Below are positions 34,250 to 44,307 of a stretch of DNA of 64,000 nt, piece after piece; position 1 is the stretch's first letter; each line of letters starts with the position of its first letter. Both the position numbers and the translations under genes were made by a program. The stretch is taken from NCBI GenBank assembly GCA_022828145.1, contig JAJEJA010000024.1, forward strand, positions 115,093 through 179,092, given 5' to 3'. Origin of the DNA: Candidatus Poribacteria bacterium (lineage in GTDB: Bacteria > Poribacteria > WGA-4E > WGA-3G). The notes under the pieces were generated by a model. That model did no database searches. It saw only the letters and a program-made list of their open reading frames with translations, and was not told the origin of the DNA.

Positions 34250-35635
34250 ATGTTTGCGAAAACCAAAATTGATTCGGAGAAATTGAATCCAGATTCAACA
34301 TTTTTCAAAGAAGCTCTTGCCCCAACGCAAGTAGACTCAAAACTTTTGTGTCTACTTGATAACCTTGGAAAGTTGCCAGCAGGTTTCAATGGTGAAGTAT
34401 TCATACCACTATTCTCACACCCCAACCCGAAAATTCGCAGACTCGCGGTAAAAAATGTAGGTAAACTAAAAAATGAATGTTTTTTAGATGAACTCAAAAC
34501 CTTTGCTTGTAACGAAGAGGACTCTCTAACCCGCCGCGAGGCTATTTCTGCAATTGGACGCATGCGGAGCGAGAAAGCGATCCCGATTTTAACGCAGTTT
34601 CTTACTGACACAGATCCTAAAGTCATTTTACAAGGATTACGCGCACTCTTATATTTGAAAGGACACCCAGGAGTTGAGGAAGCACTATCCATCCTTCGTG
34701 ATCATCCAAACGAGATGATTAGAGAACATTTTGAATACGAGAAAACAACGAAAAACCTAAACGTTGCTAAACAAAACCACGCAAAGAGTTTAGATGCCCT
34801 AAAAAACATAATTATCTGTGCTGATGTTCAAGAAACATTTCCGGTAATACCCGATGAGTCTGTCCACTTAACTTTTACTTCCCCACCATATTACAATGCT
34901 CGTGATTATACGATTTTTCAAAGTTACAATGCATATCTTGACTTTCTAACAGACGTTTTCAAGGAAACACATCGTATTACTAAAGAAGGAAGATTCTTTG
35001 TGCTTAACACTTCTCCTGTTATCGTGCCACGTATTAGCCGCGCACATTCGAGTAAACGGTATGCTATACCCTATGATATGCATCCACGTCTTACTGATAT
35101 GGGTTGGGAGTTTATAGACGACATCATTTGGATAAAACCAGAATATGCCGCGAAAAATCGAAATGGTGGTTTCTTCCAGCATCGTAAACCCCTCTGCTAC
35201 AAAGCGAATTCTGTTACTGAAAGTGTTATGGTATATCGTAAAAAAACAGACAAGTTAATTGACTGGAATCTCCGGCAGTATGATGACGAAACAGTTGAGG
35301 CAAGCAAAGTTATGGGTGAGTATGAAAAATCAAATGCTTGGCAAATCAATCCAGCAACAGATAAAGGACACCCGGCTGTTTTTCCAACTGAACTAGCATC
35401 GCGCGTGATCCAGTTTTATTCTTTTAAAGGCGACCTCATCTTTGACCCATTTGGTGGTAGTGGGACTGTTGGACGCGTCGCTATTGATCATGGTAGGTAC
35501 TTTTTGCTCTGTGAAAAAGAACCTAAATATGTTGAATATGTAAAAAAGACATGGGATGCGTCCCTGTTTCAGGCATCTAAATTCAAAATTCTTTCGCTAA
35601 CAGATTTAAGGAATAATATGTCTGAAAGGGGTTAA
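34250..35635 (+). CDS. HEAT-repeat-fused DNA methyltransferase (SPPY type)
   Basis: The 461-residue protein has two parts. Residues 50-160 are HEAT-like repeats (HPNPKIRRLAVKNVGKL, EEDSLTRREAISAIGRM, DTDPKVILQGLRALLYL). Residues 185-455 are a beta-class DNA methyltransferase: motif IV TSPPYYNARDY (TSPPY at 210-214) precedes the AdoMet-binding motif DPFGGSGTVG (399-408), with HPAVFPTEL just before it. SPPY points to N4-cytosine methylation more than N6-adenine. The HEAT extension is unusual for this class. A probable nuclease gene follows after 5 bases, so the pair reads as a type II restriction-modification system. Confidence 0.88.
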   Translation: MFAKTKIDSEKLNPDSTFFKEALAPTQVDSKLLCLLDNLGKLPAGFNGEVFIPLFSHPNPKIRRLAVKNVGKLKNECFLDELKTFACNEEDSLTRREAISAIGRMRSEKAIPILTQFLTDTDPKVILQGLRALLYLKGHPGVEEALSILRDHPNEMIREHFEYEKTTKNLNVAKQNHAKSLDALKNIIICADVQETFPVIPDESVHLTFTSPPYYNARDYTIFQSYNAYLDFLTDVFKETHRITKEGRFFVLNTSPVIVPRISRAHSSKRYAIPYDMHPRLTDMGWEFIDDIIWIKPEYAAKNRNGGFFQHRKPLCYKANSVTESVMVYRKKTDKLIDWNLRQYDDETVEASKVMGEYEKSNAWQINPATDKGHPAVFPTELASRVIQFYSFKGDLIFDPFGGSGTVGRVAIDHGRYFLLCEKEPKYVEYVKKTWDASLFQASKFKILSLTDLRNNMSERG

Positions 35636-35640
35636 TAACT

Positions 35641-36612
35641 TTGACTATCAATGGTTTTTTTATCAAAAGAATTATCCGAAGGCTTCTCGCAGCGGAAGAT
35701 CACGGAATCGAAGTCAATAGGGCGATTGCTGATGAGTTTTTGAAATATGCTGTTGGTTTTTTCAAACGTATAGTTTCTGCTAAGTTGGATAACCAAGACG
35801 TGACAATCGATTGGTATGAAACTGAACTTCTCTCATCATCTCTTCCAAAAGAAGATGTTTCTATCCATGCGGGACTGAACATGAAAACAATCAACAATGC
35901 ACACAACACAACGAGGAAAGAAATTGTGTTGGACGCTTCTATAGAGTATTATCATGAGCTTAAGGAAATTATCAAAACCTTGATTGAACAGAATGATGTG
36001 GATATAAGCCTTACAATAAAATTTCAAGGCGTTAGTGTTGATTTAAATATCAAAGAAAGTTTGATTGTTATCAATACTCTCGCTGTTAAACAGTCTGCAA
36101 TCAACGGCGGAATGTGGAGTACGGTCGGAAAACAAGTGGAAAAACCGTTAATGATAACACTTTGCGCGCTATTTCAAGTTCCGACAAAATACTACGATCA
36201 GAAGGATTTACCAGATTCAGTGCGCGAATCCGATTTTTACCTGTTTGACCCTAACAGAGTGGCGTGTCGTTGTGAGGTGAAGTTACAGGGAAAAGGCAAT
36301 CCAGAAGGACCAGATTCAGCGTTTGCTCGTGGTAGCAGTCTCCTTGTTGGCAGAACACTTTCTGATACGATGAAAAGTGAGATGGATAAAGCAAATATTC
36401 ACTGGGTGGAACTTCGGACTGAAGATGGATGGAAAAAACTTGGAAACATACTAAATAAGTTGTCAATTCCTTGCCAACCTTATCCTGATCATAGAGACCT
36501 CCAAGAAGATTTAGAAAATATCTTAACTGAAATTCTCTCAGATGACATTCAAACTTCTGTCACGCCAATAATCAAAGAGGCAGGCTCAGAATTATTAATT
36601 GAACTGGATTGA
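35641..36612 (+). CDS. Putative restriction endonuclease (PD-(D/E)XK-like)
   Basis: The 323-residue protein starts at TTG, with AAGGGG 9 bases upstream inside the methyltransferase gene. The C-terminal third holds a plausible PD-(D/E)XK site: ESDFYLFDPNRVACRCEVKL with Asp198, Glu212 and Lys214. This is followed by a Gly/Pro loop and a strand HWVELRT. Length and partner suggest a type II enzyme. It may be related to the CfrBI family, whose partner is also an m4C methyltransferase, but I hold that loosely. Its recognition site is unknown. Confidence 0.7.
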   Translation: MTINGFFIKRIIRRLLAAEDHGIEVNRAIADEFLKYAVGFFKRIVSAKLDNQDVTIDWYETELLSSSLPKEDVSIHAGLNMKTINNAHNTTRKEIVLDASIEYYHELKEIIKTLIEQNDVDISLTIKFQGVSVDLNIKESLIVINTLAVKQSAINGGMWSTVGKQVEKPLMITLCALFQVPTKYYDQKDLPDSVRESDFYLFDPNRVACRCEVKLQGKGNPEGPDSAFARGSSLLVGRTLSDTMKSEMDKANIHWVELRTEDGWKKLGNILNKLSIPCQPYPDHRDLQEDLENILTEILSDDIQTSVTPIIKEAGSELLIELD

Positions 36613-36640
36613 CCAGTTTTTTGGCGAATCACGATCTCTA

Positions 36641-38866
36641 TCACAATTTCCTCCACTGCAACCGCAAACTATTCAACACAACAGACACACTGCTAAACGC
36701 CATTGCAAACGCTGCGAGCATCGGGTGTAACTCGCGCAGCATCGTTGGGAGGAATTCCAGCGGATATAATGCACCTGCAGCTACAGGTATCAACAGCACA
36801 TTATAGAAAAATGCCCAGAAGAGATTCTGCTTGATCGTTCGGAGCGTGGAACGGCTTAGTCTAATGGCGTCGGGGATCGTCTTCAGGTCACCGTGCATTA
36901 ATGTCAAATCAGCTGTCTCCATCGCAATATCTGTTCCGGTACCGAGTGCCATGCCAACATCTGCTTGTGCTAACGCGGGGGCATCGTTGATGCCGTCTCC
37001 CACCATCGCGACGAATCCATCTGTCTCTTTTTGTGCTTGTTCGACTGCTGTTGCTTTGTCTTCAGGTAGAAGTTCAGACATGACATCTGAAATCCCAACA
37101 CTTTTTGCTATTGCATTTGCAGTACCACTGTTGTCCCCTGTCATCATGGTTACATCACACCCAAGCTCACGGATTTCTTTGATAGCTGTTTCTGCTTCCG
37201 GTTTTACAGTATCTGCTACAGCCAGCAGTCCACACAGTTCAGAATCAATTGCCACCCATAACACTGTCTTGGCATCATCTTGTAGTTGCTCTGCGTCTTG
37301 TGATAGCAGTTCTGTAGATATATCGTGCTGTTGCATGAAGTTCTGCTTACCGATTATCACGGTCTTATCATCAAGTTTTGCGATGATACCATTGCCTGTG
37401 ACAGCAGTAAAGTCTGAAGGAACGGTAGTCTCAATACCGCGTTCAGATGCAGCAGATACTACGGCTTTACCGATAGGATGTTCACTGCCACGTTCCGCTG
37501 ATGCGGCTATCTGTAGCAGAAGATTCTCGTCTACACCGTTTGTAATTATATCTGTGAGTGTTAATTTGCCTTGGGTCAATGTGCCAGTCTTATCCAGAAC
37601 AATTTGAGAGACTTCACCGACATGTTCTAATGTTTCACTGTTCCTGAATAAAATGCCACGGTGTGCACCAATACCCGTACTTACCATAATCGCAGTGGGG
37701 GTTGCGAGACCTAAAGCACATGGACAGGCAATGACTAACACGGCTACCAAACGTAGCATTGCAGGCGTGAACCCTTCTCCAACCAAAAACAACCACATGA
37801 AAAACGTTATCGCAGCAATGCACAACACAACGGGAACAAACACACTTGCAACAGCATCAGCAGTTCTTTGGATCGGTGCTTTGCTCTGTTGTGTCTGTTG
37901 TACTAACTGAACGAGTCGTGCAAGTGCGGTTTCAGACCCCACGCGTGTTGCTTCAATTTTAAGCATTCCGCTCTGATTTATTGTTGCACTGGTCACTGTG
38001 TCGTCTACTGACTTGTCAACAGGTATGCTTTCGCCAGTGAAGACGCTTTCGTCAACAGCACTTGAACCTTCACGAACTATCCCATCAACAGGTATGCTTT
38101 CACCGGGACGTACGAGGAGCATATCACCAACGGTTACCTTTTCAATTGGGATATGATCCTCTTCGCCATCTTTTAGGAGGCAGGCTGTTTTTGGAGATAG
38201 ACCTATCAGTTTCTTTAAGGCAGAACCTGTTTTTCCTTTGGCGCGTGCCTCCAAATACTTACCAAGTTTAATGAGGGTTATGATAACCGCAGCTGTCTCA
38301 AAATAGATATGATTTCCAAAGTGTTGACTATTACCTGTTAAGGCAATCATAACCACTACACTAAATAGAAATGCCACAGATGAACCCATCGCAACGAGGA
38401 CATCCATATTTGCAGAACGGTTACGAAGTGCCTTCATGCTGCCGACATAATAATCCTGGGCGACATAAGTCTGGACAGGTAATGCTAAGGCAAACATGAT
38501 CCATTTGACGATTATGGCATGTGACCATCCGCCAAGCAATCCCATATCGCTACCCATGCTGAGAAGGAACAACGGGAACGTGAAGAGCAAACCTACACCA
38601 AATTGTAATTTCTGTCGTTTGCGTTCTGCATCGCGTTCTTCCGCTTCAGCATCTGGATCAACGACATCAAATCCGAGAGAACGGATTTTGTCAACAATTA
38701 TTTCCTCGTTGAGATCAGTGGGATTAAATGTGATTGCCGCTTGATCCGTGGCAATACTGACATTTGCAGTAAGTATACCCGTCATCTGCTCAAGGTTATG
38801 TGAGATTGTAGAGGCACACCCTTCACAATGCATGCCTGTAATAGGTAAGATAATTTGCTGTTGCAT
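36641..38866 (-). CDS. copA: Copper-translocating P1B-type ATPase
   Basis: The 741-residue protein has one N-terminal heavy-metal-associated domain (GMHCEGC at 11-17) and the intramembrane CPC metal site (381-383, in [12 protein letters not shown]). The phosphorylated Asp425 is in [14 protein letters not shown] is in the actuator domain, and [18 protein letters not shown] is in the P domain. The HP locus SEHPIG is present. The CPC type exports Cu(I) from the cytoplasm. No CueR-type regulator is adjacent. It converges on the putative nuclease gene with a 28-base gap. Confidence 0.93.
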   Translation of the reverse strand: MQQQIILPITGMHCEGCASTISHNLEQMTGILTANVSIATDQAAITFNPTDLNEEIIVDKIRSLGFDVVDPDAEAEERDAERKRQKLQFGVGLLFTFPLFLLSMGSDMGLLGGWSHAIIVKWIMFALALPVQTYVAQDYYVGSMKALRNRSANMDVLVAMGSSVAFLFSVVVMIALTGNSQHFGNHIYFETAAVIITLIKLGKYLEARAKGKTGSALKKLIGLSPKTACLLKDGEEDHIPIEKVTVGDMLLVRPGESIPVDGIVREGSSAVDESVFTGESIPVDKSVDDTVTSATINQSGMLKIEATRVGSETALARLVQLVQQTQQSKAPIQRTADAVASVFVPVVLCIAAITFFMWLFLVGEGFTPAMLRLVAVLVIACPCALGLATPTAIMVSTGIGAHRGILFRNSETLEHVGEVSQIVLDKTGTLTQGKLTLTDIITNGVDENLLLQIAASAERGSEHPIGKAVVSAASERGIETTVPSDFTAVTGNGIIAKLDDKTVIIGKQNFMQQHDISTELLSQDAEQLQDDAKTVLWVAIDSELCGLLAVADTVKPEAETAIKEIRELGCDVTMMTGDNSGTANAIAKSVGISDVMSELLPEDKATAVEQAQKETDGFVAMVGDGINDAPALAQADVGMALGTGTDIAMETADLTLMHGDLKTIPDAIRLSRSTLRTIKQNLFWAFFYNVLLIPVAAGALYPLEFLPTMLRELHPMLAAFAMAFSSVSVVLNSLRLQWRKL

Positions 38867-38958
38867 GAATTTATGGTAAAGTAGTAAAGTAAAATGGGGC
38901 GTGGAAACCCCATCCCTTATGTGTCAATTTACCGGCCTGGGAAAGCCAAAGAACTACA

Positions 38959-39617
38959 TTATTCTGTTTTCTTTCTAAACAGTAATTTCTCTCCAGGCAT
39001 AGACAGTGTGAGTGTATCTTGTTCGGTCTGATGCGTATAATCGACACCGACTGTGAATGGAAATGTAGACTCATCTTGTATTAATCCCATTTCAGATTCA
39101 GCTGCTAATTGATCTTGTAGTTGTTCTACTGTCAATCTAAACTCCAATGGAGCTTTTTCTAATTCCTTTTCCCATGCGTCTCTGGGAGTAAGAATTGCAG
39201 CCACATCACTCTCAACATTTTGTGTCTCGATTGTTAGCGTTGTCGCTCCCGCTGTGTATTCCCCAGTTACTGTATTGGTTACCACAAACGTTAACGATCT
39301 CGGTGGGTCCACTGGGTATTGTTCTGAGATGGTAAATATTAACTCGCCAGTCAATTTGCCTGTAGCATCAAAAACAAATTTTGAGGTAATATCGAATGTA
39401 GATGGTGGGGATCCTTCTTCAGGTACTGGCGTTAAAAGGGATTCAATCGGTTGGTCATTAACCGATACAATTTCCCAAGGGTATCAATGAAGTCTAAATC
39501 CTCGTTTTGAAAAACATTGTCTACCGTTATTCTTTCACAACCGGTAAAAACATAAACAGGAACTGTCAGCAAAATTGCAAATATAGCCAATCTTTTAAAT
39601 GTCCGTAATCTAAACAT
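38959..39617 (-). pseudogene. Lipoprotein gene split by a single-base frameshift
   Basis: The first frame (39617-39432) encodes a lipoprotein signal (lipobox VFTGC) and NEDLDFIDTLG, then runs into KLYRLM and a stop. From about 39475 another frame continues EIVSVNDQPIESLLTPVPEE and stays open to 38959 (VFDATGKLTGELIFTISEQY and onward). Restoring one G in the minus-strand TTGGGAAA run joins DTLG to EIVS and yields one protein of about 220 residues. Either the gene is a recent pseudogene or the base was lost in sequencing. No family is recognised. Confidence 0.75.
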
Positions 39618-39787
39618 GATACTTTCTCCTGATTGTTAGTTTACCCATCAAACCTATAGGGTAATAGAATTTTGGGTAACTATTCAGAATGATTCCTCTC
39701 AATGCGTATTAATTTGCTTATCTAAAACGATATTTCATTCTTATAGTTTACTAATCACGAATATAATGTCAAGCATATAATCGAAGT

Positions 39788-41491
39788 TCACTCTTCGGTT
39801 TCAAGAGATAAAGGTTTTAGTTTGTTCGGACCAGCTTCGTAAAGATAAGCATCTCTACCTTCAAAATACTGTGTGTAGACTGCTTTCCAATCGCTGTTCG
39901 TTAAACCCCATCTCGGATTTGGTCCTATCTTGAAATAGACTATATCCGCTTCATCCAGACTTTTGAACGGATAGTCGCCAATCGGGGCATCTCTCGTGCC
40001 GGGTATGAAGATGACAGCATTGTGAATATCGGATTGCTTAACCAACGGCGGTAACTTCTGATACACGCTACTCCAGTTCTGATAGACTTTACCAATACGT
40101 ACATAACTCCATACAAGGTTTACACTGAGCAACAGTAGACACACGCCTGTTACACAAGCAAGCGCGTTTCTCCAAGTCAGTTCTTTTGCACGTTCGTAGA
40201 TAATATAGACCCCACGCGCGACCAGAGGAATGAAACCGAGGAAAATCGCTTCCGTGTAGTAGCGTGCATTGACAGGTGTGAATCCCCACGTAGAACCCTC
40301 AAAATAGAAGAATGCATAAAGTAATAGACTTACAACGATGAGAGAGATGCATAACACATCATATCTATTTCGTGATTTATGGAAAAAAGGTATGAATGCA
40401 AGAAACCACGGTATCAGTAGTGGTAAAAAATCTATGAAAAAACGGAAAGTTAGCTTAGGTTCTACAAGTAGTCTGGGGTGATAATTTCCCCAACCGAGTC
40501 CGTTAAAACTGATGCAAGGTAGTATGTGTCGCCAAGTTCTTTTAACTGACCATTCGGGCTTAAATTCCCATGCGTTTTCAATATCGGAATAGTACCCCTC
40601 GGTGCGCTTTCCAAAACCGATTTTGTCGTAAGGCTGTGCTGCCGTATGTGTGAACATAAAGGGATCATCAGTAAAGTGGTAGTTCCATGACATACATATA
40701 AGGACGAACACAGCAAACGGAATCAAGAAAACACCTAACTGACGAACTAACTGTCTCCGTGTTTGCGAATTATCCAAAACTTCCGTATTAGATTCAGGAA
40801 TTGACTCATCACTTTTTGCGGGTTTGTATAAGTGGTATAGAGCAAAAGCACCGCCTACAAAACCGAAGACCATGGCAGATAGTGGACGTGTATTAAATGC
40901 ATAACCCAATGCGGAACCTGAAATTAATGGATAGATTACATTACCTGGATTATTCAGTGTTCTGACCAATGTGAACAGGAAGAGTGTTAGGAAAAACCTG
41001 CTGACGGGTTCGCTAAACCACGTTGACCCCATTCCTGCAGTTGCAGGTGAAATAAGTGCGATGACTGCAGCAATCAGTGCGATCTGTCTTCCATACATAT
41101 CCCTGACCAGCAAGAATAACAGGAAGAGTGCTCCACCTGTTGCAAGAGCTGGAATGAGCCAAGGGGCGTTAATAAATACGCCAAACATCATCATCAGCGC
41201 GTTACCGAACGGGTATTTGGAATACCATTTACCGTTCAGCATGTTGATGTGCGGCGAAGGAGAAAATCCATATTCTGGCATCGGTTTGCCATTCGGTTCA
41301 ATCGTTATCTCACCGTTTATCGTTTGTGGCGGGACAGGAATAGATATTTTTCCTTGCGCAAACAGTTTTGCTTGAAATAGATACGAAGCGGTATCTGGTT
41401 CAAAGTATGAGAAATTCAGATAGATGCCACTTAGGATTATTGATAGCAGCACACCGAGTATGGAGATGATAAGAATAGTTTTGTTTTTCAA
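39788..41491 (-). CDS. GT-C type membrane glycosyltransferase (family 39-like)
   Basis: The 567-residue protein has about 10-12 TM helices in the first 450 residues. After TM1 the loop NFSYFEPDTASYLFQAKLF places an acidic pair where ArnT/PMT-type enzymes have their catalytic Asp. The segment GNALMMMFGVFINAPWLIPA and a Pro-rich periplasmic loop follow, and a soluble tail of about 100 residues ends the chain. It probably transfers sugars from a polyprenyl donor. The start is TTG in a TTGA overlap with the protease-TPR gene, so the two are likely translated together. Confidence 0.78.
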   Translation of the reverse strand: MKNKTILIISILGVLLSIILSGIYLNFSYFEPDTASYLFQAKLFAQGKISIPVPPQTINGEITIEPNGKPMPEYGFSPSPHINMLNGKWYSKYPFGNALMMMFGVFINAPWLIPALATGGALFLLFLLVRDMYGRQIALIAAVIALISPATAGMGSTWFSEPVSRFFLTLFLFTLVRTLNNPGNVIYPLISGSALGYAFNTRPLSAMVFGFVGGAFALYHLYKPAKSDESIPESNTEVLDNSQTRRQLVRQLGVFLIPFAVFVLICMSWNYHFTDDPFMFTHTAAQPYDKIGFGKRTEGYYSDIENAWEFKPEWSVKRTWRHILPCISFNGLGWGNYHPRLLVEPKLTFRFFIDFLPLLIPWFLAFIPFFHKSRNRYDVLCISLIVVSLLLYAFFYFEGSTWGFTPVNARYYTEAIFLGFIPLVARGVYIIYERAKELTWRNALACVTGVCLLLLSVNLVWSYVRIGKVYQNWSSVYQKLPPLVKQSDIHNAVIFIPGTRDAPIGDYPFKSLDEADIVYFKIGPNPRWGLTNSDWKAVYTQYFEGRDAYLYEAGPNKLKPLSLETEE

Positions 41492-42783
41492 TTATCGGCT
41501 TCCAGTTCTTTTACTTTTTTAAAATCTATTTCTGCTGCCTCATGTTGTCCAAGAGCTTTCTTTGCTATCCCGCGATTATTGTATGCGCGAACATACTCAG
41601 GGTTAATGTTAATCGCTTTCGTATAGTCGGCTATCGCTTCTTGATAAAGTTGTTGCGCTTCTACTACATTGCCTTGTTCTGCTTTAGATTCCGCAAGGTT
41701 ACTTTTTGCTGATCCGCGATTGTTGTAAGTATCAGTATCCTCTGGGTTTAATTGTATGACGTAGGTAAAATCATCTATTGCCTCTTGGTAGAGTTGTTGT
41801 GCTTCTGTTATATTTCCTATATCCGCTATAGATTGACCGAGGACAATTCTCGTCAATCCTCGATAATAATGAGGAAAGGTATAATTTGGATCAATCTTAA
41901 TTGAACGTGTATAGTCATTAATTGCTGCTTGATAGAACCGTTGTGCTTCAGTCATGTCGCCTTGGTCCGCTTTAAATCTACCAAGATAAGTCTGCGCCCT
42001 TCCACGATCGTTATAAGCATCAGTAAACACTGGATTCATCTTGATTGTTTGCGTCCAGTCCTCTATAGCTGCGTGATATAGTTTCTGTGCTTCCGACACA
42101 TCGCCTTGTTCTGCTTTAGATTTACCGAGTTGGTATTTTGCTCGTCCGCGCCAGTTGTATGCATAAACATGTTTAGGGTTATGTAGAATAGCGTTATCAA
42201 AGTGAGTTATTGCCTTGGTATACTCCCCATCATTAAATCTGGCTTCTCCTTCCCTGTAGTAGACAGAGGCTTGGATTTTATCTCGTTTTTGCCACTGTGC
42301 TAAAGGTTCTGGCGACCCAGTCCGGGTAAGTAATGCCTTAAGTATATTGGATGGGACAGCAAGACTATATTTGCCTGTTCGACTATTAATCCCTATGACT
42401 TCTCCTTTATCATTTAGGAGGGGACCACCACTGTTTCCAACGGAGATTTTAGCTGTCGTTCCGATCAAATTATCACTATTTCTAATACCATGGACATTTC
42501 CGGCAGTGACCTTATATTTTCCGCTAGGATATCCCACGGCAACAACAGGGTCTCCGATTTGGACTTTATTACTATCTCCCAAAGGCAGCGGTGTACCTTC
42601 ACCAGAAAGCTCTAAGACAACGAGATCGTATTCTACATCAAACGCTGTCACGCCAACAACTTCATAGATTGTCTCTTTATCCATAAGTTTAACGAGAACG
42701 GGACCGGGTGTGTCTATAACGTGTATATTCGTGGCGATCTTGTTTTTGTCTACAAAAAAACCGCTCCCAAAAAAAAATTCCAT
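41488..42783 (-). CDS. Trypsin-like protease with TPR repeats, second module (intact triad)
   Basis: The 431-residue frame has a protease domain (residues 1-165) with a complete triad: His21 in IATNIHV, Asp53 in VEYDLVVLEL and Ser118 in VGNSGGPLL, of DegP/HtrA style. Residues 190-425 are TPR repeats with unusual insertions (LGKSKAEQGDVSEAQKLYHA). No signal peptide exists, and the apparent ATG lies inside a conserved segment. This part is most likely the continuation of the upstream frame (42689-44176) through an A9 tract at 42769-42777. The C-terminal stop overlaps the glycosyltransferase start. Confidence 0.85.
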   Translation of the reverse strand: MEFFFGSGFFVDKNKIATNIHVIDTPGPVLVKLMDKETIYEVVGVTAFDVEYDLVVLELSGEGTPLPLGDSNKVQIGDPVVAVGYPSGKYKVTAGNVHGIRNSDNLIGTTAKISVGNSGGPLLNDKGEVIGINSRTGKYSLAVPSNILKALLTRTGSPEPLAQWQKRDKIQASVYYREGEARFNDGEYTKAITHFDNAILHNPKHVYAYNWRGRAKYQLGKSKAEQGDVSEAQKLYHAAIEDWTQTIKMNPVFTDAYNDRGRAQTYLGRFKADQGDMTEAQRFYQAAINDYTRSIKIDPNYTFPHYYRGLTRIVLGQSIADIGNITEAQQLYQEAIDDFTYVIQLNPEDTDTYNNRGSAKSNLAESKAEQGNVVEAQQLYQEAIADYTKAININPEYVRAYNNRGIAKKALGQHEAAEIDFKKVKELEADN

Positions 42784-44176
42784 CTAACCATTTCGCCACG
42801 CGGACTGTAGACGCTCTGCCTTCCTTGGATTCTATGTGTATTGTCGCTGCGTCAATATCCTCTAAATGTTTCAGTTGAATGGATTTGTCAATATCAACTA
42901 TACCTTCAAAATACAACTTCCGTGCTTTTTCCGCATCACCCTGCACAAATTCGGTCCTTCCGAGTCTAAACATCGCTATGCCACGATTCCTGTATGCCCC
43001 AGCATCTTTAGGATCGATTTTGATTCCTTGCGTACAGTCATTAATCGCTTCTTGATACAAGTGCCGTGCTTTTTCCGTATTACCATTCTCGAATTCATAT
43101 TCACCAAGCATGAATATTGCACCACCGCGATTCTTATAGAAATCCGCATCTTCAGGATCAATCTTGATTGCGCGTGTACAGTCGTTAATTGTTTCTTGAT
43201 ATAGGTGTAATGCTTTCTCCGTATCACCACTCTTGAGTTTAGATCTACCGAGCCCCAATTTTGCTGCGCCCCGTCCATTATAAGCCCTGGCATGTTCAGG
43301 GTTTAGTTTTATAGCATGGGAACAATCATCTATTGCACCAATATAGTTATCTATGTGGTACTTTGCTTTTGCCCGTTTGTAATAGGCACGAACATGTTCA
43401 GGGTTTAGCGCAATGGCTTTATCAAAGACAACTATCGCGTCTTTATATTCTTTCACAGCAATTCTTTCTTCGCCTTGACTGTGGTACACCTCCGCGCGGA
43501 TAACTTCCAGCTCCCGCCATTCTGCCAAAGATTGCAACGGAACTGATTTGGCAAGCAATGCCAGAAGTGTATTTGACGGAATAGCGTAGTTATCAGAGCC
43601 GTCACCATACCCAACAGTAATGCCAATAACTTGTCCTTTGCTGTTCAGTACAGGACCGCCACTACTCTCCTTAGAAGCAGAGACTTTCACTTCAAACCAC
43701 TTATCGCTTTTCTGAATGCTGGCAATAGTTCCAAGTTCGGTTTTGTGTTTTTCATCAGAATATACGGAAACAGATACAGATTCACCTTTTTGAACCGCAT
43801 CACTGCCACCAATTGGCAACGGTATCCCTTCCCCTGATAGTTTTAGGATAACGAGATTGTTTTTCACATTATACGCAGCAACACCTTCAACCTCCAAGAT
43901 TTTTTCTGTGTTGCTAAACTTAGCGAAAACTGGTCCGGGTTGTGCAACAACATGGATACTTGTTGCAATCTTGTCCTTACCTACAAAGAATCCGCTTCCA
44001 AGCGTAATTGGTTTTCCAGTTTGGCTTACTATGCGGACAGTGGCATCTTGTTCTTTCTTTGTACCTAAATCTTGTGCTAAAGTTCTTTCAGCAACCTGCT
44101 GTGGTGCCTGTGCACAAGATAAGATAAACCCTAAAATGCCAAGTAAACTAAGGAAAGATCTGATGTTGCATTTCAT
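42689..44176 (-). CDS. Lipoprotein protease-like module with TPR repeats, first module (Asp to Asn)
   Basis: The 495-residue frame has a lipoprotein signal (lipobox FILSC, Cys21). The protease-like domain (45-215) keeps His75 and Ser172 (ESSGGPVL), but the Asp position reads Asn107 (KNNLVILKL versus EYDLVVLEL in the second module), so activity is doubtful. TPR repeats fill 225-430. After RVAKWLDGI the frame enters the T9 run on the minus strand and becomes a meaningless tail (FFWERFFCRQKQDRHE). Removing one T gives WLDGIFFGSGFFVD, rejoining the second module in frame. Confidence 0.85.
   Translation of the reverse strand: MKCNIRSFLSLLGILGFILSCAQAPQQVAERTLAQDLGTKKEQDATVRIVSQTGKPITLGSGFFVGKDKIATSIHVVAQPGPVFAKFSNTEKILEVEGVAAYNVKNNLVILKLSGEGIPLPIGGSDAVQKGESVSVSVYSDEKHKTELGTIASIQKSDKWFEVKVSASKESSGGPVLNSKGQVIGITVGYGDGSDNYAIPSNTLLALLAKSVPLQSLAEWRELEVIRAEVYHSQGEERIAVKEYKDAIVVFDKAIALNPEHVRAYYKRAKAKYHIDNYIGAIDDCSHAIKLNPEHARAYNGRGAAKLGLGRSKLKSGDTEKALHLYQETINDCTRAIKIDPEDADFYKNRGGAIFMLGEYEFENGNTEKARHLYQEAINDCTQGIKIDPKDAGAYRNRGIAMFRLGRTEFVQGDAEKARKLYFEGIVDIDKSIQLKHLEDIDAATIHIESKEGRASTVRVAKWLDGIFFWERFFCRQKQDRHEYTRYRHTRSRSR
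42769..42777 (-). other. A9/T9 slippery tract between two protease-TPR modules
   Basis: Nine consecutive A on the plus strand (T9 in the coding strand) lie exactly where the two frames must be joined by losing one base. A second run of seven A follows at 42754-42760. Such tracts are known sites of transcriptional slippage as well as of sequencing error and mutation. Confidence 0.7.
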
Positions 44177-44230
44177 AATTTATACCTCTGTGTTTCTGTA
44201 AATATATTTGCCTGCCAGTTTAGAAATGAA

Positions 44231-44281
44231 GATTTCAATTGACGCACGCTGAAAATATGATAATATATCTCTATTAGATAT
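44231..44281 (-). promoter_or_regulatory. Shared upstream element, copy 1
   Basis: On the plus strand it reads GATTTCAATTGACGCACGCT, then GAAAATATGATAATATATCT and CTATTAGATAT. It lies 55 bases before the start of the lipoprotein protease gene. A second copy, nearly identical over 51 bases, lies at 44691-44741 upstream of the gene at 44308. The AT-rich spacing suggests a promoter or operator. Confidence 0.5.
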
Positions 44282-44307
44282 CAATACCTTCGCCCATTAT
44301 CCTGGTT

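Noticed and set aside
36831..37607. 258-residue ORF antisense to the copper ATPase
   Set aside because: It is a mirror of a strongly conserved gene, with low-complexity Ser/Ala/Val composition typical of antisense frames.
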